Source: Beroe forskalii (lineage: Eukaryota > Ctenophora > Nuda > Beroida > Beroidae). From it: a DNA stretch of 64,000 nt. The notes under the pieces were generated by a model, which saw nothing but the letters and a program-made list of their open reading frames with translations, did no database searches and was not told the origin of the DNA. Location: positions 31,465 through 95,464 of the forward strand of contig WFMF01000592.1 of the NCBI GenBank assembly GCA_011033025.1. Direction: 5' to 3'. The translations under genes and the position numbers were made by a program. This document shows, in pieces, positions 48,593 to 59,153 of this stretch. Position 1 is the first letter of the stretch. Each line of letters begins with the position of its first letter.

Positions 48593-50497
48593 GTGTATGA
48601 CGGTACCTCTCTGAGTTACGACGGAAGCATCGTGGAAACCCCCACTGCCATTGTTTCATTCCACGTGGACACGACTGAGCCGCGCATCCCTGCCATTGCT
48701 CTGGCTGCCGGACCTTACATATACGTGTACAAGAATATCCGGCCATACTTCAAGTTTACAGTCCCATCACTTGATGTCAACCAGATGGAACAGGACTTGT
48801 GGAGTCAAGCGAAGGTGAGGGGAGCTGGTTGTCTGATGAACAATGCCAGATAATAATGAGTCGATTAAGAAATACTGTGGGTCCATAATGCTTCAATTTT
48901 GAATTCTGAAACCTCTTACAATTTGTATATTGTGTACTTACATGTAGTAGCTAGTTGGTATAATCTTTCTGTTTAAAGCCCAATCCTTTACTTTTTATCC
49001 TCATCAGGATGACAAGATTGACGTACAGATGCTGCACGACATGCTGGAGAGCATTAAAAGCGACGCAGACGCCGTGCCCCTGACACCCCTCTCCACTAAG
49101 TTCCTGCAGACGCCCCCTCACCAACGCACCCACTTCGTGGCTGTCTACCGGGACAACCCTCTCCGCAGACAGACAGTCATCACCTGTCTGGAGACCCTCA
49201 AGAAGTCCCACCCCGAGGACGATGCTATCAGTTGTCTGGTGATTGGTACTGAGAACAAGGACCTCTACATCCTGGACCCGGAGGCCTTTACCGTGCTGGT
49301 GAAGCTGCCCCTGCCTTCCGCCCCTGTCTTCCTGAGATCCACAGGGTTGTATGACGTGGACTACAGGATTCTGGTGGCGTGCAGGAACGGCAATATCCTG
49401 GTCATGAAGAAGGGCCTCAACACGCCCAAGTTCTGTATCACGTTGAATAGCCACCCTGTGGGCATTGAGCGGATTGGTAAGAGCATTGTGGTGGCCACCA
49501 TGGATAAGAACCTCATGTGTTACAGTAACAAGATGAAAAGCCTGTGGACTATTCCCATGGTACACAACATCACCTGTCTAGCCTGTATGGATTTCAAGGC
49601 GAAAACTTTTAAAGGTTTGCATATTATGAATATATCTGCGTTGCTTCGCAATTTTTCCTAAATTTGTTTTAGGTGGAAACTTCATGATTTGCCGTAATAT
49701 TGCAGTGTATGTCAAGTCAACATTGAGTCAAACTGCTTGTTTCAGGTGTACTGGTAGGTCTAGAAAGCGGCGAGATAAGGCTTTACAGAGAAAAGTTCCT
49801 AATCGACACTCTAACCCTCCCTGAAGCCCCGGTTATCGTACAGTTCGGTAAGTACGACAGGGAGGACTCCACCCTACTGATTATCACCAAGACAGGCGGA
49901 CTCTACATCTACATCTTGAAACGGAACGTTGATCTCAACCAAGGACTAGCTGTCACCACTGTCGGGCCTTCCCCCAAGCAGTTTGAAAAGCTCAACGTTC
50001 CCCGGAAAACTAAAACCTTCGTAGAGCAGACACTGAGAGAACGAGAGCACGGAGTTGCCATGCACCGACAATTCCAACACGATCTCTACAAGTTACGACT
50101 CACAACGGCCCGGAACTTTGCTGAGGCGCTCCAAAAGAAAATGATGCCCGTTTCAAGTAACAACTTTGCCCCTCTGAAGCTCTCTGCTAACGTTCAAGGG
50201 TTAGGACCGATGTTCAGACTGTCGATTGAAGTGATGAATACGTCAGCCAGTAATCCTATCATAGGAGCATACGTTGTACTGGTAACCAATGATTCACTTT
50301 ACGTGCTAGAGAAGTCGTACATCAGTTTACCCCTACTGGTTCCTTCCCTTACCTATACATTCAATACCATGGTACGGTGTACAAACGAACAGGGGGTAAC
50401 TGACTCTATCAATGTATTTGTTTACGTCAAGGGAAAGTGCTCACCAGTTCTTACGGCTATGATTGATATGCCCGCTAGCGAGGCTATTATTCTCTAG
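48593..50497 (+). CDS. BBS1: BBS1, BBSome subunit (N-terminal exon missing)
   Basis: Three exons join in frame: 48593-48814 (acceptor gcacag, donor AAG|gtgagg, phase 0), 49008-49614 (catcag; AAAG|gtttgc, phase 1) and 49746-50497 (tttcag; stop TAG). They code 526 residues against about 593 in the human protein, so roughly the first 65 are lacking; I found no matching exon in the 2.7 kb upstream. Hallmarks: YIYVYKNIRPYFKF, QDLWSQAK, RRQTVITCLETLKK, CLVIGTENKDLYILDPEAF, LNVPRKTKTFVEQTLRERE, the AMHRQFQHDLYKLRL stretch, and PASEAIIL at the end. BBS1 has a beta-propeller followed by a GAE-type domain. In the BBSome it binds ARL6/BBS3-GTP and carries membrane proteins in cilia. A second, inverted copy is at 62166-64000. 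Confidence 0.96.
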
Positions 50498-50639
50498 ATG
50501 GGAAACATACGCATGTTATGTCATATTTTTTCAGAGTCAGATTATCTAACTTTATATATATTTTATGTACAGTATTGGGAGATTGGGTGACTGGCAAAGT
50601 TACAAAAACTCACTTCTGATGCTCGGAGGCTCGTCCACT

Positions 50640-50790
50640 GAGTTAGGATCGCCTTCCAATGCTCACACAGTTAGGGTTACCGTCCAATGCTCACCCTCGG
50701 ACCCTTCGCCCCTCGCACTATTAGATTCGCCGCCCAATGCTCGCCCTCCGGCTCGCAAAGTGCCGCGAGGCTTGCCAACCCCTGATATAC
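50640..50790. repeat. cgag-rich short repeat downstream of BBS1
   Basis: Three to four irregular units of 'ttaggatcgccttccaatgctca' type, ending gccgcgaggcttgcc. It is the inverted relative of 61876-62000 and related to the element at 33482-33852. It lies about 140 bp after the BBS1 stop, probably in the 3' untranslated or intergenic region. Confidence 0.65.
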
Positions 50791-51588
50791 GAGGTTTTCT
50801 CTTTGAATTTTGTCTAAGTCAATTACACGTACGATCAATTGGAAAAATTATTGATTCACAATTTTGAAAAGTTGAACATTTCATGGCACTTATGGTTATC
50901 TGACGTATTGAGTAGAAAAGACGCAAGATTTTGCAGGGTGGTAGTAAAAAGACTTTTTGATGTCAAACATCATTTCAAAATGTGCAAAATTTCGTGGCGT
51001 GATTGGGTCATCAATCTCGCCAAAGTGTGTTTACTAAGTTACTAAGACTTATGCCGCTCCGGTCTCAGATACATCTCGTTGGACAAGGAACTTATCACAG
51101 TCGGCTCCGCCTCGTGCGATAAGAGGAGGTTGTACAGTTATTGATCTATCAAGTTAACCGACGAAAATCTGCTCCGATGTTAAGTGGAATTGTTCTAAGT
51201 ACAAAGCGTTGGCTGCTGATATAATATCATTTTTTATTGAATTTATAATCCACCAAGCTGATGCGATTAATCCCGAATGTTGAAAATTCCTTTTAACCTC
51301 TAATATCCTCGAAAAGTGTGTGAACCGTAAGATATTCCTTCCTGCCAGAAAAGATGAAAATTGATGAATTCAATGGTGAGACAGTCTTGATTGATACTGA
51401 CTGGCTAGAGTCTAGTTGAGCATAGTATTATATTTAATTTATAGATACCAAAGGAAATTGTCTAAATATCTAACCCTGGACCTATATGGCGATTTCCTCG
51501 ATATTATGCAAAAAAGGTCATTTTTATCATATATAATGCTCTGATTATGCAGCGCCGAAATTAATGGATATATCGTATATTAAAAGAT

Positions 51589-52100
51589 ACTAGCACGCCG
51601 GTGGGGCCTGCTTTTACACAGCCCACTCGGCGCCGCATTCGCCGCACCACGTACGCAAATTTTGAATAATGCAATTTAATTATTTAAATAAATGGAAAAC
51701 TTTTTACTGCATCGAATAGTTTCAATCCTGAGTTGCGAGTTAAGGGTTGCGTAACAAGATATAAGCATAGCAACAAATTAAATTCACACACTTCTCATTT
51801 TACCATAGCAACTGAACTACTTTTCCTTATCTGCACGTCTATTTCGACACAACTACCATACACACAACGAAACAGAGCCAATACACGGTTTTATACACAC
51901 GGTTTTATTTTTTCCCATACACACGCTGACAACAAATCCATAAACACGAAATCTCTTATATGAAACCGCATCCTCTGTAGGTATTATTTTTATTTTTTGT
52001 ACGTCGTAACGACTTTTGTCCTTTTGAAGACGAGGCGTTGCGTAGCAGCGCCGAGTGAGCTGTGTATAGGAGTATTGGTAGCCCCAACGGGCCTGCTAGT
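51589..52100. mobile_element. ACTAGCA element with inverted ends
   Basis: actagcacgccggtggggcctgc at 51589 pairs with gccccaacgggcctgctagt ending at 52100. Subterminal hairpin motifs are also inverted (cactcggcgccgcattcgccgc against gcgttgcgtagcagcgccgag). No coding capacity, so a MITE-like unit. Same family as the tandem repeat at 37045-37955. A counterpart is in the right arm, ending at 58382. Confidence 0.75.
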
Positions 52101-53861
52101 AAACTAATAAACTGAGGAAACATGAAAAATTTTAGTTGAAAGTGAGGGGTTTTGGAATGATGTAACCGAGGGGATTGTTCCTTTTGGAAGGTAAGGCTAA
52201 ACTCTGTGTTGAATTCATATGAATTCATATGAATTCCCATCTGTTCTTGTCCATACTTTCGGCATTCATAGTTTCCTGACTTTAAGGCCATTTTACGTAA
52301 GCGTTATGCAATGATGATTTGATATTGAGTTAGAGATCGTTGGTCCAGTCCCCGGCTAAATATTTGACAATGAATTCATATACATCTCAGTTCACTAAAA
52401 TTTGGTGAACTAGTTCATCTATTGTTGTATTTATGTGAATTCATATGAAGTTCATATGAACTTGATTCATATGAATTCATGTGAAGAACTAAGCGACTTT
52501 ATAAGTAAGATATGAAGGGCAGTTCACCTGGTATATAGCTAAGGAATTAAGTATATCACTATGTACATATTTATTCATATTCATGGGTTAACTTTATTTG
52601 TATATATCCATTTGTGAAAATATTATACGTGTAAATAAATTATTATAAATTTAACAATCACTTTGTTTAGATTAATGTGCATGGAATAATGAGTGTGATT
52701 ATGTAAAAGTCCCTAATTTACATTTTTCGCCCTTTTTGTTCTTTATTCATCTTCTTTCAACAATTTACCAAAACTGGTTTTAAGGTCACAATTCGCAAGT
52801 TCCATTTTTCAAATTTCCAACGATGAGCTTTGTATCTTTAAACAAGATAAAAAGGAACTTAAAATCTCACTTGCACTGTGTATATTCATTTTTATTTGTA
52901 TATACCCATAAATCATTTGTGAAAATAATAAACGTCGTGTAAATTATTATAAATTCAACCATAATTTTGTATAGCTTAATGTGCATGAAAATAATGAGTG
53001 TATTTATATAAAAGTGCATAATAATAACTTACTTCTTTTAGTGCTATTAAAATTCATTCATTTGAATTTGGTGGCTATTTTCACTCTGAAAGACAATACA
53101 CGTGTGGGTTTTGACTCATGATATGAAATCAGAAGATATGCATTTGAAGTTACGTCATTTAATAATACAATTTGTGCATTGCAATTGTTATTTTTCGTTA
53201 ATTCCCGAATCCCGGGTATACCCCAACCAATCATTAGTCGCTACTAGACTGGAGCACAGGTGGTCTACAACAAATAAGATTTGAGTGAACCACGTAGGTG
53301 ATTCATGTTAAGTCCATGATCGGCAGTGCCATAGCGGTTTTGAACGTCCGTGCCCACATTTAATAACCTGATCTCTGTTCTCAAGCGGTCTAGATGATCC
53401 CCACCAGGGGAGGAGGGGGTGGAGAAGGTTCAAATCTAGCCCGTATTTCCAGCAAGAACCTACAAGTAGTAGTTATTCCTCAACCTCTCGACAAATGATC
53501 TTTACACTTTAACACAAGAAAAACGTTGATTTCGGGCGGTCGCAAGCCGTTCGTGATGTTGATGGAACGCGCTGCGACATTTTCGTGATTACCAGCATTT
53601 GTAAATTGTACTTTTTTGAAAAATTGAAATAATAATCTTTCTATAGAAACGCCCATTATCACGTCAACGACCTTTTCAACAATCCATACCTGTTCATCAA
53701 AATAATAGATTCCCTGACAGAAGCCCCCTCCCCGTAATAACTCTAACCATTGAAGAGGTTGAAGTTTAAACGAAATAACTGATACGAGCCCTTGCACCAA
53801 CTTAAACCCTAACAGTAACCATGGCCCTAATCCTAACTGCAACCCAACCATGGCCCTGATC
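52101..53861. other. Spacer with small repeats, no gene seen
   Basis: AT-rich. gaattcatatgaattcatatg palindromes occur at about 52206-52232 and 52435-52490. A pair of direct repeats of roughly 110 bp (about 52605-52720 and 52900-53020, sharing tttgtatatacccat...aatgtgcatg...aataatgagtgt) is present. At 53800-53865 short ctaaccctaac / atggccctgatcctaac repeats occur. The frames at 53102-53284 and 53480-53851 have no recognisable content. Confidence 0.5.
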
Positions 53862-55712
53862 CTAACACAAACTGATGTATGCGTAGATGCTTGGGGTCAG
53901 GGAGGTGCTTTTGTCCGCTCATCAATTCATAGGATCGAACTCAGCATATTTTCTCTTCGGTTTCCTATGTGCTACACTCAATACTCCATCTGATGTTCAA
54001 CTTCTTTGCTGTGGCTCCAAGAGCTGTCTCCATTAGCCCTTGATGATTTACATGATGCATTATATTACCTTGTTAATAACCATAATCCATACTTCCCTCT
54101 GATAGTCTGGCTAATTTCGTAGTATGCATGAATATCCCCCACATTGAACTCTGAACTGAAGCCACAATCTGTGGCTAGAAACCTTGTATTTTACCTCCAG
54201 TCATCACTATCTCGAAATACAACCATGTTAAAACTACTTACCATATTCTATACAGAACACACAGTACATAGAAGTAAGGGTTATCAATAATTAACACCCG
54301 AACTAACCACCAATACTCCCCGTAGTAAGGCAATGTAGACAATGACTCAGGGACGTTCCCTTGTCCACTGCTTGATAGCAGGATGCTGCGCTGCTTTGGC
54401 CGGAGTGTCAGCTAAACTAATCTCCTCTCCTACCACCCTCCCCTTCCTCTCTCCCACCCTCCTCTCCCCCACCCTCCGAACTGGCGTGCTACTCCTTGCC
54501 CTGGTCACGTGTAACCTCTTCATGTGGTTAAACTACACCACTGCTCTCCAGGGTCTCCGAACTGTCACCACCACTGCCGCCACCACTACTGTCAACTTCC
54601 TTCTCTCCGGCTTTGTCGGGTGGTGGTTGTTCGGAGAGCCGCTAGTGTTGACGTGGTGGCTCGGTGTCAGTCTCATCGTGGTCGGGGTTGTGCTGTTGAC
54701 GTCCGAGCAGGCTGCTGTTAGTAAAACTAAAGGAGACTGATAGCTGTCTTTGGTTTGCTGGTGAGAGTGCTCCAGTTTTTAGCTATTTTAGAGTTGATAG
54801 CGCTATGGTTTGTTTTTATTATTTGAATTACGTTTGAGTTTGACTTATTATTTGAATCAGCTGATGGTTTAGTATCGATTTCTTCGAATGGAAAGCTCGA
54901 GTTTGTAACATAACTCAATGAAATAGTGAATATTGCAGAAAAATCTATTCGCAGATTTTCAATATTATTTATTTATAGAAGATTTTATGCAGTTTTGAAC
55001 TTGAAAAAATAATCCAATAAATATTTGCTATGAAACTTGACAAAATATTTTAATGTGAAAACGTTTCATTTCATTAGAATTTAAATATTTAGATTTAAAA
55101 TTTTATCAATCACAGAGTTAAGTTTTTGGAAAAACTTTTGTTTAAAAGTCTGAAATTCAAGTCAAAAAATAATTTTAAAGTCACTAATAAATAGGGTATG
55201 AAAATGAGAAATCGTATTTTAAGAAGTATTTAAGTATCAAATCCATCTTCATTGTAGTGTTATAAAATTTGTACAATGTCCATATTCTGAACTTCATTAA
55301 AATCTATTTTTGCCATTTTGACTAAATCTATACAACATTACACAAGTTTTAACCCTCCGAGACTCATTCAGCACGTATTATCTGGAACTGATAGATGTAT
55401 CACTATTAAAATCAATAATGGAGTTTAAAATAGATGCATGTGTCAGTTATCTCAATTAAATTGCCTTATTCGGAATTGCACGGCAACACTTTTTAAGTTG
55501 AATGGGTATCAGTTATCTGAATTAAATAGCATTCACAATAGCATTATAGCAACCCTTGAAGTTGAATGAGTTGACGAGTTAATGCGTTATTGAATTCCTA
55601 TCAACCGTTTTACCTCTTACTGTTTCCATAAGTTTTCATTTTCTGTCCCAATATCAAGTATGCTATTCTCGCCGTATCCTGTGAAGATGCCCGTATTATA
55701 TCATATTCCGCT
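53862..55712 (+). repeat. Direct duplicate of 46551-48359 (better-preserved copy)
   Basis: Collinear with 46551-48359. It holds the intact TMEM42-like gene and about 950 bp of AT-rich 3' flank that is also conserved in the other copy. After 55712 the two copies part and this one runs into the 3' end of the death-domain receptor gene. Confidence 0.85.
54342..54740 (+). CDS. TMEM42-like four-helix membrane protein (DMT/EamA type)
   Basis: A single-exon frame of 132 residues from ATG to TGA. Four hydrophobic segments: about residues 7-27 (LIAGCCAALAGVSAKLI), 47-66 (TGVLLLALVTCNLFMWL), 80-97 (TTTVNFLLSGFVGWWLFGE) and 102-122 (TWWLGVSLIVVGVVLL). The small-residue-rich first helix with SAKL, a second helix ending in a Trp/Asn element, and FGE before the last helix match TMEM42-type half-transporters of the drug/metabolite transporter superfamily. 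Human TMEM42 is similar in size (about 159). Role unknown; presumably an internal or plasma-membrane protein. The upstream duplicate is broken. The frame at 54524-54721 is a shadow. Confidence 0.7.
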   Translation: MTQGRSLVHCLIAGCCAALAGVSAKLISSPTTLPFLSPTLLSPTLRTGVLLLALVTCNLFMWLNYTTALQGLRTVTTTAATTTVNFLLSGFVGWWLFGEPLVLTWWLGVSLIVVGVVLLTSEQAAVSKTKGD

Positions 55713-55769
55713 TACAGTGTAAGTGAGTTACACTGATTGAGATTCTAACGCCCGCCTCTTCCCCTCTAG

Positions 55770-57210
55770 CTACACAGTAGTAAGACACTCGATGAGTATG
55801 ACATTGTACTGAGCCTCGAGTAGTGCCGCGCAGTCGTCTCTCTGGATGGAGTGGAGGGATTTCAGCAAGTTCTCCACTGTGGCAGTGTTGGTGAACTGCC
55901 ATCTGCTGAGCAGGGAGATGGTGGGGGATACGAGTTTGGAGTCTTGGGAGCCACTCACTCGGTCTGCAGGTGATAATCTCTTTAAAATACTGTTTAAACA
56001 GTAAACACTGTTAACATACTGATAAATATTTGAATTTAATCCTCGATACTAAATTTATTCAACCATGTTAACATGGCTGCAGTGCTGAACAGTGAACGTT
56101 TGTTACCATTCCTCGTACCTTTTATCTCGTAGTGGTAGCCGAGTTCGTTGGCGAGATCTCGCCAGCCCTTGTTGCCTCTGAGGGGGGCATCTAGCATCTT
56201 GGCGAGCTCCTCCTTCACTGCTGACTTGATCTCACTGACATGCTCCAACTCCGCGCCATCGTCGTATATTGACACCACCGACACGTGCTTTGACACCGGC
56301 TTCTGAAATATTGACAACTGTCATCTTTTATGGGTCGTGCATAATATATTTCACTTATTGTAACGGGTAAAGATGCGTGACTACCATTTTTCAAGAACTC
56401 TTGAATGAGAATCACGTTTTGAGACAAAAATGACGGATAGAATTGAGTTTTATCAATCTATCGCACAGTACTATGTCCCTAGAGTTTTTATTATTCCATG
56501 AGATTAATTCTAAGATTTCGTATATACCCCGTTCAAGTTAAAAGTTTCCTGTGAGGTGACAATTGGAAGTGTAACACATCTCAATACAGTTATCAGTCTA
56601 TGATATAGTAGTGACGGAGTTAATGATGCAATCACTTTGTCTGGTCTGAGCAATGTGAAGCCTTCCGTATTTTATCCTCCATCAGTCATCCCCGTTGCAT
56701 AAATCTTACAATATACATCTCCTGATTACCTACTCTATGTGATTCTAGGAACTATACCTTCTAGAAATTGACTGAAAAATAGCTGGAATTTTACTTTCAG
56801 ATTTATCCGGCTATCCGTTCCCTCCTTTTGATTCATATAATCGATTGGAGTGTAAAATAAGTAAATCTCACCCTTTTGATTCATATAATCGATTGACGTG
56901 TAACATAATAAAATGAGTAAATCTCACCCTCTGAAACAGGAACTCCCACAGGGGCACCAGGATACCCACGAGACTGAGGGCTATGACGGTTGCAAAGAGA
57001 ATAGGCGCCCAGATCACGGTGTAAACGTTGTCTTGGAGCTGCGCCATTGTGTCGTCATGGACCGGTGACATGACAACAGTCGCGTTGTCATGGAGTTGTG
57101 ACATGACAACAGTCGCGTTGTCATCGATCTGTGGACTCAGGAGGGTTGCTGTGGAGTTGTGGAGAAGGGATGCGCTGGTGTTGTACATAGTGGAGTCGTC
57201 TACATGATAC
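55770..57210 (-). CDS. Single-pass receptor with a p75NTR-like death domain (3' exons)
   Basis: Three minus-strand exons join in frame: 57210-56928 (acceptor ggcag, donor AGG|gtgaga), 56302-56119 (atttcag; AAAAG|gtacga) and 55963-55770 (cctgcag; stop TAG). About 219 residues are visible; the 5' part lies upstream. Exon 1 encodes an ectodomain stalk with N-glycosylation sites (NTS, NST, two NAT) and two near-identical DDNATVVMS / HDNATVVMS repeats, then a membrane helix VIWAPILFATVIALSLVGIL. Exons 2-3 encode a juxtamembrane segment and a death domain: GWRDLANELGYHYEIK, then SPTISLLSRWQFTNTATVENL and LLKSLHSIQRDDCAALLE. The last blocks resemble the p75NTR/TNFR death domain more than UNC5. Likely an apoptosis or inflammatory-type adaptor-binding receptor; the ligand-binding part is not seen. 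Confidence 0.82.
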
Positions 57211-58109
57211 CTGCCTATACAAGTTAGTGGAATTAACTTTCAGTGGAATTAACTATTATGTTTAAACTATTAAACTGATCACGAAGGATTATTTTGACTG
57301 ATTTATCTACTCCTATCGGGTCAACAAAGGTCACAAGATCAGCATAAAATGCGGTGTAACATAAAATCAGAATAAAATCTATAGCACAGCTCAATGTCAT
57401 TACTTAATTTGGCAATAACAAAGCATCACAAGACATAAGCACAAAACTATATAGTATATACCAACTGTAGGTCACATGAAATAGCACTGACTAGATGTGG
57501 AATATACAATACCAAAAGAAAAGCTACTCGCATAAGGTTTACTCTGTCGCATTATGAATACATTTCATAGCATAGCTTATAATGTCAGGTAGTGTAAAAT
57601 GTACGGCGTCCAATGTGTTGTTTGAGTAGAGTACGTCAACAGATTGTGAGTCCCGGAACCAATTACGGGCAGGTCACGTACACGCAGTCCGCGTGTCAGA
57701 GTGACGTCATTATCAGGGCTGGCAGTGTGATTTGGTGACGTATTGAACCGCCTTCTGTCCGGCACAGTAGGTGTGTGCTATGACATATCCCCTCACCTCG
57801 TTATGTTATTATGCGCATATGTATTGGTGACACGTTTCACACATACAACACCCTTGTCAAGGAACGGAAATACAAATAGAGCCTGACATCACTGTGTATT
57901 ATAGGTACAGTTAGAAATTTAGAACGGGAATTGTGGAAAATATACACGGATTTTACGTCAAAAAAACCCCTGTTTTTTTTTTTTTGGCCCAACCCAAAAA
58001 ACACGCTCCTGGCCCTACGCAACGCCTCGTTCAAGAATTTCAAACATTACGATTCGAATTCTTTTTAACGCATCAAATATTCCAATCCGTTAAAAATACG
58101 AAGCGACGA
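57211..58109. other. Spacer at the centre of the inverted repeat, no gene seen
   Basis: Probably intron or 5' flank of the receptor gene. The frames at 57577-57765, 57837-58043 and 57933-58190 have no recognisable motif. A T run at about 57971-57984, followed by broken pieces of the ACTAGCA element (cctacgcaacgcctcgttcaag at 58013), marks the inner edge of the right arm, which I cannot align cleanly before 58110. Confidence 0.45.
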
Positions 58110-59153
58110 AATCCTCGTGGTGTGTATGATATTCGTGTCGAAATAGACGTGCAGATAAGGAAAAGTAGTTTTGTTGCTATGGTAAAATGAGAACTGTGCA
58201 TTTCATTTTTTGCTGTGCTTATCTTGATACGCAACCATTAATTCGCAACTCAGGATTGGAGTTATTCGATGCAGTAAAAAGTTTTCCATTTTTCAATTGC
58301 ATTTTTCAAGATTTGCGTACGTGGTGCGGCGAATGCGGCGCCGAGTGGGCTGTGTAAAAGCAGGCCCCACTGGTGTGCTAGTAAATTAAGATATTCGATA
58401 TATCTATTAATTTCGCTGCGTAATCAGAGCATATTTGATAAAAATTACCTTTTTGCATAATATCGAGGAAATCGCCATATAGGTCCAGGGTTAGATATTG
58501 AGACAATTTCCTTGGTTATCTATATATTAGATATAGTAGTATTCTCCACTAGACTCTAGCCATTCAGTACCAATTAAGACTGTCTAGCACCATAGAATTC
58601 ATCAATTTTCATCTTTTCTGGCAGGAAAGAATATCTTACGGTTCACACACCTTTCGAGGATATTAGGGGTTAAAAGGAATTTTCAACATTCGGGATTAAT
58701 CGCATCAGCTTGGTTGATTATAAATTCAATAAAAAATGATATATATATCAGCAGCCAACGCTTTGTGCTTAGAACTATTCCACTTAACATCGGAGCAGAT
58801 TTTCGTCGGTTAACTTGATAGATCAATAACTGTACAGTGCGTATGGCATAACCTCCTCTTATCGCACGAGGTGGAGCCGACTGTGATAAGTTTCTTGTCC
58901 TACGAGATGTATCTGAGACCGGAGCATAAGTCTTAGTAACTTAGTAAACACACTATGGCGAGATTGATGACCCGATCACGCCACGGAATTTTGCACATTT
59001 TGAAATGATGTTTGACATCAAAAAGTCTTTTTACTACCACCCTGCAAAATCTTGCGTCTTTTCTACTCAATACGTCAGATAACCATAAGTGCCATGAAAT
59101 GTTCAACTTTTCAAAATTGTGAATCTATAATTTTTCCAATAGATCGTACGTGT

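Larger units (their letters stand above)
48593..51880 (+). repeat. Left arm of a large inverted repeat
   Basis: Matches 58110-64000 in reverse complement. The arm includes the BBS1 exons, the cgag-rich repeat at 50640-50790, the stretch 50820-51590 (mirrored at 58383-59153) and part of the ACTAGCA element. The last BBS1 exon encodes the same 193 residues (49916-50497) in both arms; introns and flanks differ by scattered changes. It keeps the unoccupied target for the right-arm insertion, ACACGTAC at 50825-50832. Confidence 0.92.

Noticed and set aside
49029-49565. 204-residue minus-strand frame opposite BBS1 (and its twin at 63103-63549 plus)
   Set aside because: It overlaps the well-supported BBS1 exon and owes its length to codon bias on the other strand.
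50565-51045. Two plus-strand frames just after BBS1
   Set aside because: They cover repeats and an AT-rich flank, are not preserved in frame in the inverted copy, and have no known motif.
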